Source of the DNA: Oscillospiraceae bacterium
Lineage (GTDB): Bacteria > Bacillota > Clostridia > Oscillospirales > Acutalibacteraceae
DNA: 64,000 bases
NCBI GenBank assembly: GCA_015065845.1
Contig: SVPQ01000011.1
Location: 1-64,000, forward strand
Reading direction: 5' to 3'
Shown: positions 17,819 through 26,543 of the stretch, piece after piece
Layout of the letters: every line of letters starts with the position of its first letter
Position numbering within the stretch: position 1 is the stretch's first letter
Notes under the pieces: generated by a model
Databases searched by the model: none
The model's input: the letters and a program-made list of their open reading frames with translations, nothing else
What the model was told of the DNA's origin: nothing
Translations under genes and position numbers: made by a program

Positions 17819-18667
17819 ATGGAAAAACAGAAAAGACTTGTTGCCATTAACGATATTTCGGGTTTTGGCAGATGTTCTTTAACAGTTGCTTCACCCATAA
17901 TTTCTGCTTGTGGAATTGAATGTATCTGTATGCCCACAGCGGTTCTTTCTACTCATACCGGTGGGTTTTCAGGGTATACTTACAGAGATTTAACAAGTGA
18001 TATGCCACTTATAACTGAACACTGGAAAAGCATAGATTTAAAATTCGATGCAATATACAGTGGTTTTTTAGGTTCAATAGAACAAATAGATATTGTCAAA
18101 GATTTTGTTAAAAAATTTAAAACTGACGACAATATTTTAATTGCTGACCCTTGTATGGCAGACCTTGGTAAAATGTATGTGCTTTTCAATGAAGAATTCG
18201 CAAAAAAAATGACTTCACTATGTTCTCTTGCCGATATTATTTTACCAAACATTACAGAAGCGTGCTTTATGACCGACACTGAGTACATTGATGGTGTGCA
18301 AAGTGAAGAATACATTGAAACACTTTTAAACAAATTACTCGACTTAGGCGTTAAAAATGTTATTTTAACAGGTGTTTCATTCCACGAAAACCAAATCGGT
18401 GCTGCGTGTATTGGTGAAGACAGAAAACCACAGTATTATTTCAATGAGAAAATTCCTGAAAACTATCACGGAACCGGTGATGTTTTTGCAAGTGCTTTTT
18501 CAGGTGCACTCCTGAATGGTTTTTCTCTTTACGACTCTATGTGCATTGCAGTAAGATTTACTTGCGACTGCATAAAAAGAACTAAAGAAAGTTCTCCTGA
18601 TACACATTACGGCGTTGATTTTGAACGCGGAATACCATATTTATTAAAGGAATTAAAAAAGATATGA
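17819..18667 (+). CDS. pdxK: Pyridoxamine/pyridoxal kinase
   Basis: 282 aa ribokinase-like (PfkB/ThiD group) kinase. N-terminal NDISGFGRCSLTVASPIISA and LSTHTGGFSG are the pyridoxal kinase substrate-binding segments; the anion-hole/catalytic motif GTGDVFASAFSGALL is near 215-230. Phosphorylates vitamin B6 vitamers in the salvage route to PLP. ATG follows AGGAATG. It overlaps trmL by four bases. Confidence 0.9.
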   Translation: MEKQKRLVAINDISGFGRCSLTVASPIISACGIECICMPTAVLSTHTGGFSGYTYRDLTSDMPLITEHWKSIDLKFDAIYSGFLGSIEQIDIVKDFVKKFKTDDNILIADPCMADLGKMYVLFNEEFAKKMTSLCSLADIILPNITEACFMTDTEYIDGVQSEEYIETLLNKLLDLGVKNVILTGVSFHENQIGAACIGEDRKPQYYFNEKIPENYHGTGDVFASAFSGALLNGFSLYDSMCIAVRFTCDCIKRTKESSPDTHYGVDFERGIPYLLKELKKI

Positions 18668-19170
18668 GCGAATTAAACATAGTTTTAGTTGAGCCTGAAA
18701 TCCCACAGAATACAGGCAACATAGCAAGAACCTGCGCCGCAACTGGCGCAAGACTTCACATAGTAAAACCAATGGGATTTACTATTGACGATAAAAAATT
18801 AAAAAGAGCCGGTCTTGATTATTGGTATTTACTCGATATTACATATTATGATAATTTAAACGACTTTTTCACTAAAAACAAAGATGGTAAATTTTTCTTT
18901 TTCACAACCAAAGCAAGACAGACTCATTCTGATGTAACATATACTGATAAATCATTCTTATTTTTTGGCAAAGAAACAAAAGGTTTGCCTGAAGAACTTT
19001 TACTTCTTCACCCAGACGAATGTGTAAGGATTCCGATGATTGATGATGCAAGAAGTCTTAACCTTTCAAATTCAGTTGCAATTGGTGTTTATGAAGCTTT
19101 GAGGCAGATGGGTTACCCTGAACTTTCTAATAAGGGCGAACTTCACAATTATAAATGGGACACAAAATAA
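18664..19170 (+). CDS. trmL: tRNA (cytidine(34)-2'-O)-methyltransferase
   Basis: 168 aa SPOUT-class enzyme. LNIVLVEPEIPQNTGNIART at the N-terminus and the C-terminal knot residues FFGKETKGLPEELL and IPM..ARSLNLSNSVAI are the TrmL/CspR signature. It methylates the ribose of wobble base 34 in tRNA-Leu. Translationally coupled to pdxK (ATGA overlap) and followed by a strong terminator. Confidence 0.95.
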   Translation: MSELNIVLVEPEIPQNTGNIARTCAATGARLHIVKPMGFTIDDKKLKRAGLDYWYLLDITYYDNLNDFFTKNKDGKFFFFTTKARQTHSDVTYTDKSFLFFGKETKGLPEELLLLHPDECVRIPMIDDARSLNLSNSVAIGVYEALRQMGYPELSNKGELHNYKWDTK

Positions 19171-19202
19171 AAAACAAGGTGCAAAAAGCACCTTGTTTTT
19201 TC
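19169..19202. terminator. Bidirectional intrinsic terminator between trmL and putP
   Basis: Stem built from ACAAGGTGC and GCACCTTGT around five A, flanked by A and T tracts, between two converging genes. Confidence 0.9.
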
Positions 19203-19206
19203 ATTA

Positions 19207-20790
19207 TTATTCACCTTTTTTAACTGCTTCAAAGTCTTCTTGAATTTCTTTTGAAGGAGCTTTTGTTAAGAGAGAAACAACAACAATACAAATTGATGAG
19301 AATATAAATGCAGGAAGAAGTTCGTAAATTGCGAACACGCCACCTAATTTACTGATAACCAATTTCCAAAGGAATACCATAGCGGCACCGCTTACCATAC
19401 CAGCAACAGCACCCGCACGATTTACACGCTTCCAGAAGAGTGAGAAGAGCATTAATGGACCAAATGTTGCACCGAAACCTGCCCATGCAAATGAAACAAT
19501 CTGGAAGATAACACTATCTTCATCAAGTGCAATAATAATTGCGATTACTGAAATTGCAAGAAGTGTAATTCTTGACATTGTCATAACTTGCTTATCTGTT
19601 GCATTTTTCTTGAAAATACCCTGATAGATATTTTTTGCAAATGCAGAAGCAGAAATAAGAAGATACGAGTCAGATGAACTGATTGTTGCCGCAAGAATAC
19701 CAGCCATAACAAAACCTGCTAATATCGGTGGCAAGAAACTTGTTGAAAGAGTTATGAATATATTTTCTGCAGTTGTTTTTGTAAGAAGTGCGTTACCTAT
19801 CATATCAGGATTATTCATAAAGAGAACTCTGCCGACAATACCGATAAACACTGCAACTGCAAGTGAAATTAAAACCCAAATCATTGCAATTCTTCTTGAC
19901 ATTTTCAATTCTGATTCTTTTCTTATTGCCATAAATCTCAAAAGAACCTGTGGCATACCGAAATAACCAAGTCCCCATGCAAGCATTGAGAAAACAGAAA
20001 GAATACCATATTCTGATTTTTCACCAAAGAGTGCTACACCTTGCTCTGAAATGAGTTGTGTACCTGCTTCATCAACAACAGGAGTTGCAAGACCAAAGAA
20101 TTCTAAAAATCCTGGTATAGCCTGTGCATTTTCTGCTACAGCAGAGAAACCACCTGCTTTTATTGTGCTTATAATTACTATTAAAGTAAGCGCTATAAAC
20201 ATTACAATACCTTGCATAAAGTCAGATGCACTTTCTGCTAAGAAGCCACCTAAAATTGTGTAAAGAAGAACGAACACTGCACCTAAAATCATCATAGGTA
20301 CATAATCCATACCAAAAAGTGTAGAGAAAAGTTTACCACAAGTTACAAAGCAACTTGACGCATAAACCGTAAAGAATATAAGAATAAAAATAGCCGCAAT
20401 TGAAACTATAACTTTCTTTTCTTCTCTGAAACGGTTCGAGAAAAATTCCGGTAAAGTAATAGAGTTGTTTGCTCTTATACTATATCTTCTGAGTCTTTTT
20501 GAAACGATAAGCCAGTTAAAATATGTACCAACCGCAAGACCTATTGCAGTCCACGCAGCATCTGCAAGACCGCACCAGTAAGCAACACCAGGAAGCCCCA
20601 TTAAAAGCCAACCACTCATATCTGATGCTTCGGCACTCATTGCAGTAACCCAAGGACCCAATGAACGACCACCTAAAAAGTAGTTTTCCGAACTTTTATT
20701 TGCTTTTTTTGCAAATATTAAACCGATTACAATAACAACCGCCATATAAGAAATCATAGCGATTAAGATTTGTAGTGTATCACCACTCAT
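19207..20790 (-). CDS. putP: Sodium/proline symporter
   Basis: 527 aa from ATG 20790 (TAGGAGTG upstream; the frame extends further but without a ribosome site). Solute:sodium symporter family with about 13 membrane helices. ENYFLGGRSLGPWVTAMSAE and ASDMSGWLLMGLPG are the PutP helix-1/2 segments that bind Na+ and proline, and the helix-8 Ser/Thr Na+ region (GILAATISSSDSYLL) is intact. Imports proline with sodium. Stands alone. Confidence 0.93.
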   Translation of the reverse strand: MSGDTLQILIAMISYMAVVIVIGLIFAKKANKSSENYFLGGRSLGPWVTAMSAEASDMSGWLLMGLPGVAYWCGLADAAWTAIGLAVGTYFNWLIVSKRLRRYSIRANNSITLPEFFSNRFREEKKVIVSIAAIFILIFFTVYASSCFVTCGKLFSTLFGMDYVPMMILGAVFVLLYTILGGFLAESASDFMQGIVMFIALTLIVIISTIKAGGFSAVAENAQAIPGFLEFFGLATPVVDEAGTQLISEQGVALFGEKSEYGILSVFSMLAWGLGYFGMPQVLLRFMAIRKESELKMSRRIAMIWVLISLAVAVFIGIVGRVLFMNNPDMIGNALLTKTTAENIFITLSTSFLPPILAGFVMAGILAATISSSDSYLLISASAFAKNIYQGIFKKNATDKQVMTMSRITLLAISVIAIIIALDEDSVIFQIVSFAWAGFGATFGPLMLFSLFWKRVNRAGAVAGMVSGAAMVFLWKLVISKLGGVFAIYELLPAFIFSSICIVVVSLLTKAPSKEIQEDFEAVKKGE

Positions 20791-20899
20791 TTTTTTCACT
20801 CCTAATAAAAATATGTGGATAATAATACTATAAAAAGCCATTTTATGCAATATTTTTTTGAAAAATTCTCTTAGTTTTTGTATTATTTTTCCTTTTTTA

Positions 20900-20928
20900 T
20901 TGAAAATTTTGATAAAAAGTGATATATT
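20900..20928 (+). promoter_or_regulatory. Promoter of the Gly-rich membrane protein gene
   Basis: TTGAAA, 17 bases, TATATT, about 38 bases before the start at 20967. Confidence 0.65.
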
Positions 20929-20966
20929 TATTCTGTTAAATTAGTTTTGGAAAGAGAGTGATTTCT

Positions 20967-22190
20967 ATGGCAGGTCCAGGCGGCGGTTCACGCGGTGGCG
21001 GATTTGGCGGAGGCTCACGCGGTTCAGGCGGAGGCTCACGCGGAGGATTTTCAGGCGGTTCAAGAGGTTCAAGTGGCGGCGGCTTCGGTGGAGGTTCTCG
21101 TGGTTCAGGCGGGTTCGGAGGAGGACATCGCGGTGGTGGTTTCCATGGCGGTGGATTTCATGGTGGACATCATCCCCCTCCTCCACCAAGACATCATGGT
21201 CGTGGATATTACGGAGGTGGCGGTTATCATCATCACCATCATCGCGGTGGTGGCGGAATTTTATCTACCATTTTAGCTTTCATTATTGTTGTAGCAATTA
21301 TTTTTGCTTTCTTTAAATTTGTAGTCGGTATTAACTCAAATGATGTTAAAGACTGGGTAGGCGATTTCCAGATTGAAGATACATATAATGAAGATGAATA
21401 TTATGATGATGGTGAATACTCCGAATCATTATTTCAGGAATATACCAACAATAAATACAAAGAAATTTTTGGCAAAACCACTTGTTACGAAGATAACATT
21501 TTAGTTGTATTCTTAACAACTGATGCAAATGACGGTTACTACACAATTGCTTGGGTTGGTGACAATCTTAATTACCAGATTACAGATATGTTTGGTAACG
21601 AGCAAACAGAACTCGGTAAGGCTATGTCTGATTCTATCAGCGATTATCATGGTTATTCGTTAGGTGGCAATCTTGCACAGGTTGTTGATAAAATGACTGA
21701 TAATGTTACCGGTCTTGAATTAGACTCATCTTATAAATCAGAGAGTGACAGAACTACTGTTGCAGAATCTAAAGTTTACAACTACTCTAACTGTGAATTC
21801 ACTGAAGATACAGTAAACGCTTCACTCAAGAATTTTACAGACAAAACTGGTGTTACATTCTGTATTGTAGTTGATAATGAGACTACTGTTTTCGGTGGCG
21901 GTTCTTCCGAGCAGGATTTACCTGTTACGAATCAAAACCAGAATCCTGATAATAAAAACAACTCTTCAATAGGTGTTATTGGTAGTGCAGATGGCCCAAC
22001 ATCAATTGTTGTTGGTGAAGAACAAGATGATTCATCTTCTAAAATTAAAATTGTGGTTATAGTTCTTGTAATTATTGCAGTTGTAGTGCTTATAATTTAT
22101 TTAAAAAAGCGTTCAAAAAAGAAAGAAGAAGAATTACTTAATGAAGGTAAAATTTCAATAGAGAATCCAAGCGATAGCGATTTGCAATAA
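20967..22190 (+). CDS. Gly/Arg/His-rich two-helix membrane protein with an ADGPT motif
   Basis: 407 aa from ATG 20967 (AGAGAGTG upstream). Residues 1-90 are low complexity: GGGSRGG repeats, then a His cluster, a possible metal- or RNA-binding tail on the cytosolic side. Helix 1 at about 97-120; an extracytoplasmic acidic domain (about 125-330, Asp/Glu/Tyr-rich); helix 2 at about 362-382; a basic tail. Just before helix 2 is IGVIGSADGPTSIVV, which resembles the signature loop of Na+-pumping decarboxylase beta subunits although the rest is unrelated. Function unknown. The first 200 bases are much richer in G and C because of the glycine codons. Confidence 0.75.
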   Translation: MAGPGGGSRGGGFGGGSRGSGGGSRGGFSGGSRGSSGGGFGGGSRGSGGFGGGHRGGGFHGGGFHGGHHPPPPPRHHGRGYYGGGGYHHHHHRGGGGILSTILAFIIVVAIIFAFFKFVVGINSNDVKDWVGDFQIEDTYNEDEYYDDGEYSESLFQEYTNNKYKEIFGKTTCYEDNILVVFLTTDANDGYYTIAWVGDNLNYQITDMFGNEQTELGKAMSDSISDYHGYSLGGNLAQVVDKMTDNVTGLELDSSYKSESDRTTVAESKVYNYSNCEFTEDTVNASLKNFTDKTGVTFCIVVDNETTVFGGGSSEQDLPVTNQNQNPDNKNNSSIGVIGSADGPTSIVVGEEQDDSSSKIKIVVIVLVIIAVVVLIIYLKKRSKKKEEELLNEGKISIENPSDSDLQ

Positions 22191-22197
22191 ACAATAA

Positions 22198-22240
22198 TTC
22201 ATCCCAAACAAATTTAAAATTTGTTTGGGATGAAATTTTA
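22198..22240 (+). terminator. Intrinsic terminator
   Basis: Near-perfect 17-bp stem (arms about 22198-22215 and 22217-22234) followed by ATTTTATTT, between converging genes. Confidence 0.85.
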
Positions 22241-23350
22241 TTTAAGTGTCTCACTATTATTTAAAACTGATGTACTGTAAATAAACAACACATCCTGATT
22301 ATTGAATTCAATAAATTGCGATAACATATTAGGATGAATATAACGAATATCGACAAGAGTTATTTTCTTATACCCCTCAATGAAAAATGGAGCAAGACTA
22401 CTTCCGAATGAATCTCGGAACATTACAAGCTCTTTATCAGTGGTAGCATTTTCGTTTTCAATAGTAACAAGTGATAACGGACCACCTAAAAACGATTCGT
22501 AAAAATCCCTGCCATCCGCTTTTGTAAAATCGTACACGGGAATTATTCTATTATTCTGATAATCGGTTACCTTTGCATTATAAGTAAATTCATTACTCAA
22601 TACAATCAGAGAATCTGGCATCACACCATTTATAGCATATTGACCATAATAAACACCATAAACAGATTTATCAGGTGAAATCTCTTCGTATTGTGCTTTT
22701 AACTCTACACCCATTTCCCCTGCTATTTTCTCAGCAACAGGCAGAATTTTATCCTGAGACCAATGACTATCTGTTTTATAGTAACTGTCAATTGAAAGTT
22801 CAGAAAATATATCAATATATTTCATATAACCTGTTTTTTTGGTAATATCAGTTACCATTTTATTATAATCAAGTGAAAGAAAATTTTCATCATCACCTAT
22901 TAAATAATAGTTCTTATCAGGAATAATTGAAAAATATACATTAGTATTTGTATTTTTCAGATATTTCTCATAAACATTATTGAACTTCTTTGCAGCATTA
23001 TCCAATGAATTCTCGTTTAACGGATATTCAATTTTTGTGATATACCCATCTTTTTCAATAATGTCGTTATTTGATTTTTTATTGAAAATACCTATCTCAC
23101 TCTGTGCTTTAACAGTTCTGAAAAACTCTCTTAACGGAAACTGGTCAAGAGTATAGTTTTCAAAATTCTTCATAAAAGCACCAGACAAGAGTGTGTTTAT
23201 ATTAAATTCAGGAAATTTTGCCAATGGTCTTCTTTCGGTTAACGAAAACTCGTCAGTTGGTTTAACCCACGCAAAAACAGACAGTGCTAAAATGAAAGAT
23301 GATAAAATAACAGTAACAACAATATTTTTAATTTTTTTCATTATAAGCAC
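22238..23350 (-). CDS. DHHW-family (AlgX/SGNH-like) cell-surface protein
   Basis: 370 aa. One N-terminal anchor helix (about 8-28), then an extracytoplasmic hydrolase-like domain with the DHHW-type motif KTDSHWS (near 188) and a nucleophile-like RDSFGSS (near 315). DHHW/AlgX proteins work with MBOAT acyltransferases to transfer acetyl groups to surface polysaccharide. It starts three bases after the MBOAT stop. The polymer modified is unknown. Confidence 0.87.
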   Translation of the reverse strand: MLIMKKIKNIVVTVILSSFILALSVFAWVKPTDEFSLTERRPLAKFPEFNINTLLSGAFMKNFENYTLDQFPLREFFRTVKAQSEIGIFNKKSNNDIIEKDGYITKIEYPLNENSLDNAAKKFNNVYEKYLKNTNTNVYFSIIPDKNYYLIGDDENFLSLDYNKMVTDITKKTGYMKYIDIFSELSIDSYYKTDSHWSQDKILPVAEKIAGEMGVELKAQYEEISPDKSVYGVYYGQYAINGVMPDSLIVLSNEFTYNAKVTDYQNNRIIPVYDFTKADGRDFYESFLGGPLSLVTIENENATTDKELVMFRDSFGSSLAPFFIEGYKKITLVDIRYIHPNMLSQFIEFNNQDVLFIYSTSVLNNSETLK

Positions 23351-23353
23351 CTC

Positions 23354-24754
23354 CTAAAATCTGAAATATAAGAATGGGTTAAATGAACCATCTACTAAAT
23401 ATGCAGTAACCAAAACAAGTAAAGTAATAAGAATAATTGGTTCAAAAATTCCAACAATAACTTTTATTATTTTTGTTTCTGTTAATCTTGTAACAACCCT
23501 TTTAACAAGCGGAGTAGCACCAATTAAACCTATAACAATAACAACTGCGTACTCTTTTAGGTAATATATAAATTCATTTGATATTAGTGGAACTGATGAA
23601 AGTCCGAGCATTACTTTTATATACGAAAACGCTTCAACCATATTTACTGCATCAAATATAACAAAACTTATTATTATAAAGAAAAGTGTATAAATATGAT
23701 TTAAAACTTTTGTTTCTGTAAGAAATTTACCAACTTTTGTTTTTTCTAATACAAGGAAAATTACAAAGTACAATCCCCATACAATAAAGTTCCAGGCAGC
23801 ACCGTGCCAGAATCCTGTTAAAAACCACACAACAAGAATATTAAAAAACCATTTTGATTTTTTTACTCTGTTTCCACCTAAAGGAATATAGACATAATCT
23901 CTGAACCAACTACCCAAAGATATGTGCCATCTTCTCCAGAACTCCGAAATACTTTTTGAAATAAACGGATAATTAAAATTCTCCATAAATTCGAAACCTA
24001 AAATTTTACCAAGACCTATTGCCATATCGGAATACCCCGAAAAATCAAAGTAAACCTGCAAACAGAAGCTTATAGCATACACCCAGTAAAATAACAACGA
24101 TTTGTCATCAGAGGCTTTAAATGTAGCACAAAACTCGCCCAAAGCATTTGCGATAAGTACTTTTTTAGAAAGACCGATTATAAATCTTCTTAAGCCTGTA
24201 CTGAATTTCTCAAATGATAATTTTCTTTCACTTAACGAATCAACAACATCAACATATCTTACTATAGGACCTGCGATAAGTTGCGGAAACATAGTAATGT
24301 AAGTTGCAAGATTTATTAAATTTTTTTGTGCTTTTACAGTACCACGATAAACATCTACTGTATAACTTAAAATCTGGAAAGTGTAAAAACTGATACCTAT
24401 AGGAAGTGCAATATTTAATAAATTTACAGAAAAACCGGTTACAGCATTAAAGTTCTCTATAAAGAAATCTGAATACTTGAAGAAACCTAAAAAGCATAAA
24501 TTGATTGCAACATTTATTATCATATATGCCCGTTTTTTAGATTTTTCATTTGTAGCCTCAATTAGTAAACCGGATACATATCCGATTATAATTGAGGCTA
24601 CCATTAAAATTAAATATTTAGGTTCTCCCCATCCATAAAAAACTAAACTACTTATTAAAAGTACTGTGTTTTTAATTTTTGGAGGAGCTGAAAGATAAAG
24701 TATCAGTACACTTGGCAGAAAGTAATATAAAAACGGTATGCTCGAAAAAAGCAT
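23354..24754 (-). CDS. MBOAT-family O-acyltransferase (AlgI/DltB-like)
   Basis: 466 aa, about 11 membrane helices. The family core is clear: QLIAGPIVRY, FWRRWHISLGSWFRDYVYIP, and FLTGFWHGAAWNF with the catalytic His. It moves acyl (usually acetyl) groups across the membrane for surface polymer modification. Lies between a small lipoprotein gene and the DHHW gene in an apbE-lipoprotein-MBOAT-DHHW run on one strand. Confidence 0.93.
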   Translation of the reverse strand: MLFSSIPFLYYFLPSVLILYLSAPPKIKNTVLLISSLVFYGWGEPKYLILMVASIIIGYVSGLLIEATNEKSKKRAYMIINVAINLCFLGFFKYSDFFIENFNAVTGFSVNLLNIALPIGISFYTFQILSYTVDVYRGTVKAQKNLINLATYITMFPQLIAGPIVRYVDVVDSLSERKLSFEKFSTGLRRFIIGLSKKVLIANALGEFCATFKASDDKSLLFYWVYAISFCLQVYFDFSGYSDMAIGLGKILGFEFMENFNYPFISKSISEFWRRWHISLGSWFRDYVYIPLGGNRVKKSKWFFNILVVWFLTGFWHGAAWNFIVWGLYFVIFLVLEKTKVGKFLTETKVLNHIYTLFFIIISFVIFDAVNMVEAFSYIKVMLGLSSVPLISNEFIYYLKEYAVVIVIGLIGATPLVKRVVTRLTETKIIKVIVGIFEPIILITLLVLVTAYLVDGSFNPFLYFRF

Positions 24755-24797
24755 TTTTTAACCCCTATCCAAAGTGTATTTTAAATTAATAAAAATA

Positions 24798-25373
24798 TTA
24801 TGCAACTGCTTCTTCTGTAACGAGAACCGCACTTTCACCCATTACAGTTGTAAGCTGTGTTTTGAAGTAATCTACTGCTTCACCATTACCAATTGCGTAA
24901 ACTACATAATCGCCACCATTAACATTGAAAATAACGATTTTTTCAGGGAAACCGCACATCCATTGTGTTGCTAAAACGCTGTCTTTAAGAGAAGTACAGA
25001 AAGTGTCTGCAGTAGCGGCATCCTTAAGTTTAAATGAACCGCTTGTAAAAGTGTTAGCATTCATAGCGTGTACGAAAGACGCAATTTCATCTGTCTGTGC
25101 AACTAAATCATCATTTGTGTGAAGCATATAGTTGATTGTTTCTGTATCTGTAAGTTTCATTAAACCTGCTTTACCATCAACCGGTGTTTCCATATCGCCA
25201 CCCATTGATGCAAATTTTTTATCTTCTGCATAAGTATCAAGAACTTTATTTATTACATCTGCAGAATCAGCAACTTCAATTTTTGGTGCACCTTTATTGC
25301 AACCAACAGCAATAGCACCGATTGCAACAACTAAAACTATTGCAATGATTGACATAATAATTTTTTTGTTCAT
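24798..25373 (-). CDS. Lipoprotein, DUF4358-like
   Basis: 191 aa. Signal peptide with lipobox AVGC (Cys about 25). The rest is a soluble alpha/beta domain; its place beside MBOAT and DHHW genes fits DUF4358, a small lipoprotein family often found there. The family call is moderate as no hallmark motif is diagnostic. Ribosome site AAAGGAG. Probably takes part in, or is anchored near, polysaccharide acylation. Confidence 0.6.
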   Translation of the reverse strand: MNKKIIMSIIAIVLVVAIGAIAVGCNKGAPKIEVADSADVINKVLDTYAEDKKFASMGGDMETPVDGKAGLMKLTDTETINYMLHTNDDLVAQTDEIASFVHAMNANTFTSGSFKLKDAATADTFCTSLKDSVLATQWMCGFPEKIVIFNVNGGDYVVYAIGNGEAVDYFKTQLTTVMGESAVLVTEEAVA

Positions 25374-25404
25374 AAAAAAAACTCCTTTGTTTTAATTCAA
25401 AAAT

Positions 25405-26484
25405 TTATTTTTTATACTCGAAAGTATAATTTTTAAATCCATCTGTATAAATCTGTTCACCGTTTTTCTTAACCCACATAACTTCGACATTCTCAAGAGA
25501 ATCCGCTAACTTTTTCCCCTCTTCAATATTCATCAGGAAAAGAGATGTTGAAAGAGCATCACCGAGTCCTGAATCATTAGTCAGAACAGAAACTGATAAA
25601 TACTTTTCGCCAGGATATAAAGTTACAGGGTCTATAATATGATGATAATTCTTACCATCAACTTCATAAAAGCGTTGATAACATCCACTTGTTACAAGTG
25701 ACATATTTGAAAATTTCAAATATTCAATGTGTGGAACTTCTTCTTGTTTTGAAGTGTCGGGATTTTCAATTCCGACCTTCCACGGTTCGTTATCTTTACC
25801 CATACCTATTGTACGGACATTACCACCTACATTAAGAAGAAAATCTGTAATGCCTTTATTTATTAAATATTCTGCAATTCTTTCAACCGCGTAACCCTTT
25901 GCTATTGCGCCAACATCAAGAGTCATCTGGGGGTCAGAAAGAAAGACAGTATTATTTTCTTCATCAATTTCTACTTTACTGAAATCTGTGTGTTTTTTTG
26001 CTTCTTCTAATACATTTACTGGTGGTAACTCTGCATTTGAAGGGTCAGAAAGACCTATTTCGCGATATTTATGCCACACAGAAAGCACACTACCCATAGC
26101 AACATTAATTTTGCCATCAGTTAGTGAGTACATCTCTTTTGAGTAAAGTAGTAAATCTATTATCTTTTTATCAACTTTTACAACATTATGTTTTCCATCA
26201 ACCAGTTCATTTATAACACAAATATTTTTAACTCCCTGAAATCTGAAATAAATGTTATAAAGTTTGTGATATTCACTTAGTTCTGTTTTTATTTCTTCAC
26301 AAATACTTTTAAATTCTTCTTCTGTTTCAGTGTAACCAGTAATAGTTGTAACAGTATCAAAATAATCAAAATAATATTCTGAAAATTTTTGCTTTTCATT
26401 TACACTATCACAAGAAGAAAACAAAGAAAACTGTGAAGCAAGTAATAGCAATACTAATAAAACTGAAAATATTTTTTTCTTCAT
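25405..26484 (-). CDS. apbE: FAD:protein FMN transferase
   Basis: 359 aa. Signal peptide ending near SSCD (possible lipoprotein), then the ApbE fold: YFDTVTTITGY, the Mg/FAD-site GAIAKGYAVERIAEYL, and LLNVGGNVRTIG. ApbE attaches FMN to Thr of exported flavoproteins such as RnfG and RnfD, which are encoded a few kb upstream. No clear Shine-Dalgarno precedes the start (an in-frame TTG 26490 is no better), and a terminator hairpin ends about 12 bases before it, so expression should be low. Confidence 0.92.
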   Translation of the reverse strand: MKKKIFSVLLVLLLLASQFSLFSSCDSVNEKQKFSEYYFDYFDTVTTITGYTETEEEFKSICEEIKTELSEYHKLYNIYFRFQGVKNICVINELVDGKHNVVKVDKKIIDLLLYSKEMYSLTDGKINVAMGSVLSVWHKYREIGLSDPSNAELPPVNVLEEAKKHTDFSKVEIDEENNTVFLSDPQMTLDVGAIAKGYAVERIAEYLINKGITDFLLNVGGNVRTIGMGKDNEPWKVGIENPDTSKQEEVPHIEYLKFSNMSLVTSGCYQRFYEVDGKNYHHIIDPVTLYPGEKYLSVSVLTNDSGLGDALSTSLFLMNIEEGKKLADSLENVEVMWVKKNGEQIYTDGFKNYTFEYKK

Positions 26485-26489
26485 ACCCA

Positions 26490-26523
26490 AAAAATCAGGG
26501 ATGTTGCAAGAAACAACATCCCT
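26490..26523 (-). terminator. Terminator between the two-repeat lipoprotein and apbE
   Basis: Ten-bp stem (arms 26497-26506 and 26514-26523) followed on the minus strand by GATTTTTT, and then at once by the apbE start. apbE must depend on read-through or on a promoter I cannot see. Confidence 0.8.
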
Positions 26524-26543
26524 TTAATTCAGTTGTTTAAAAC

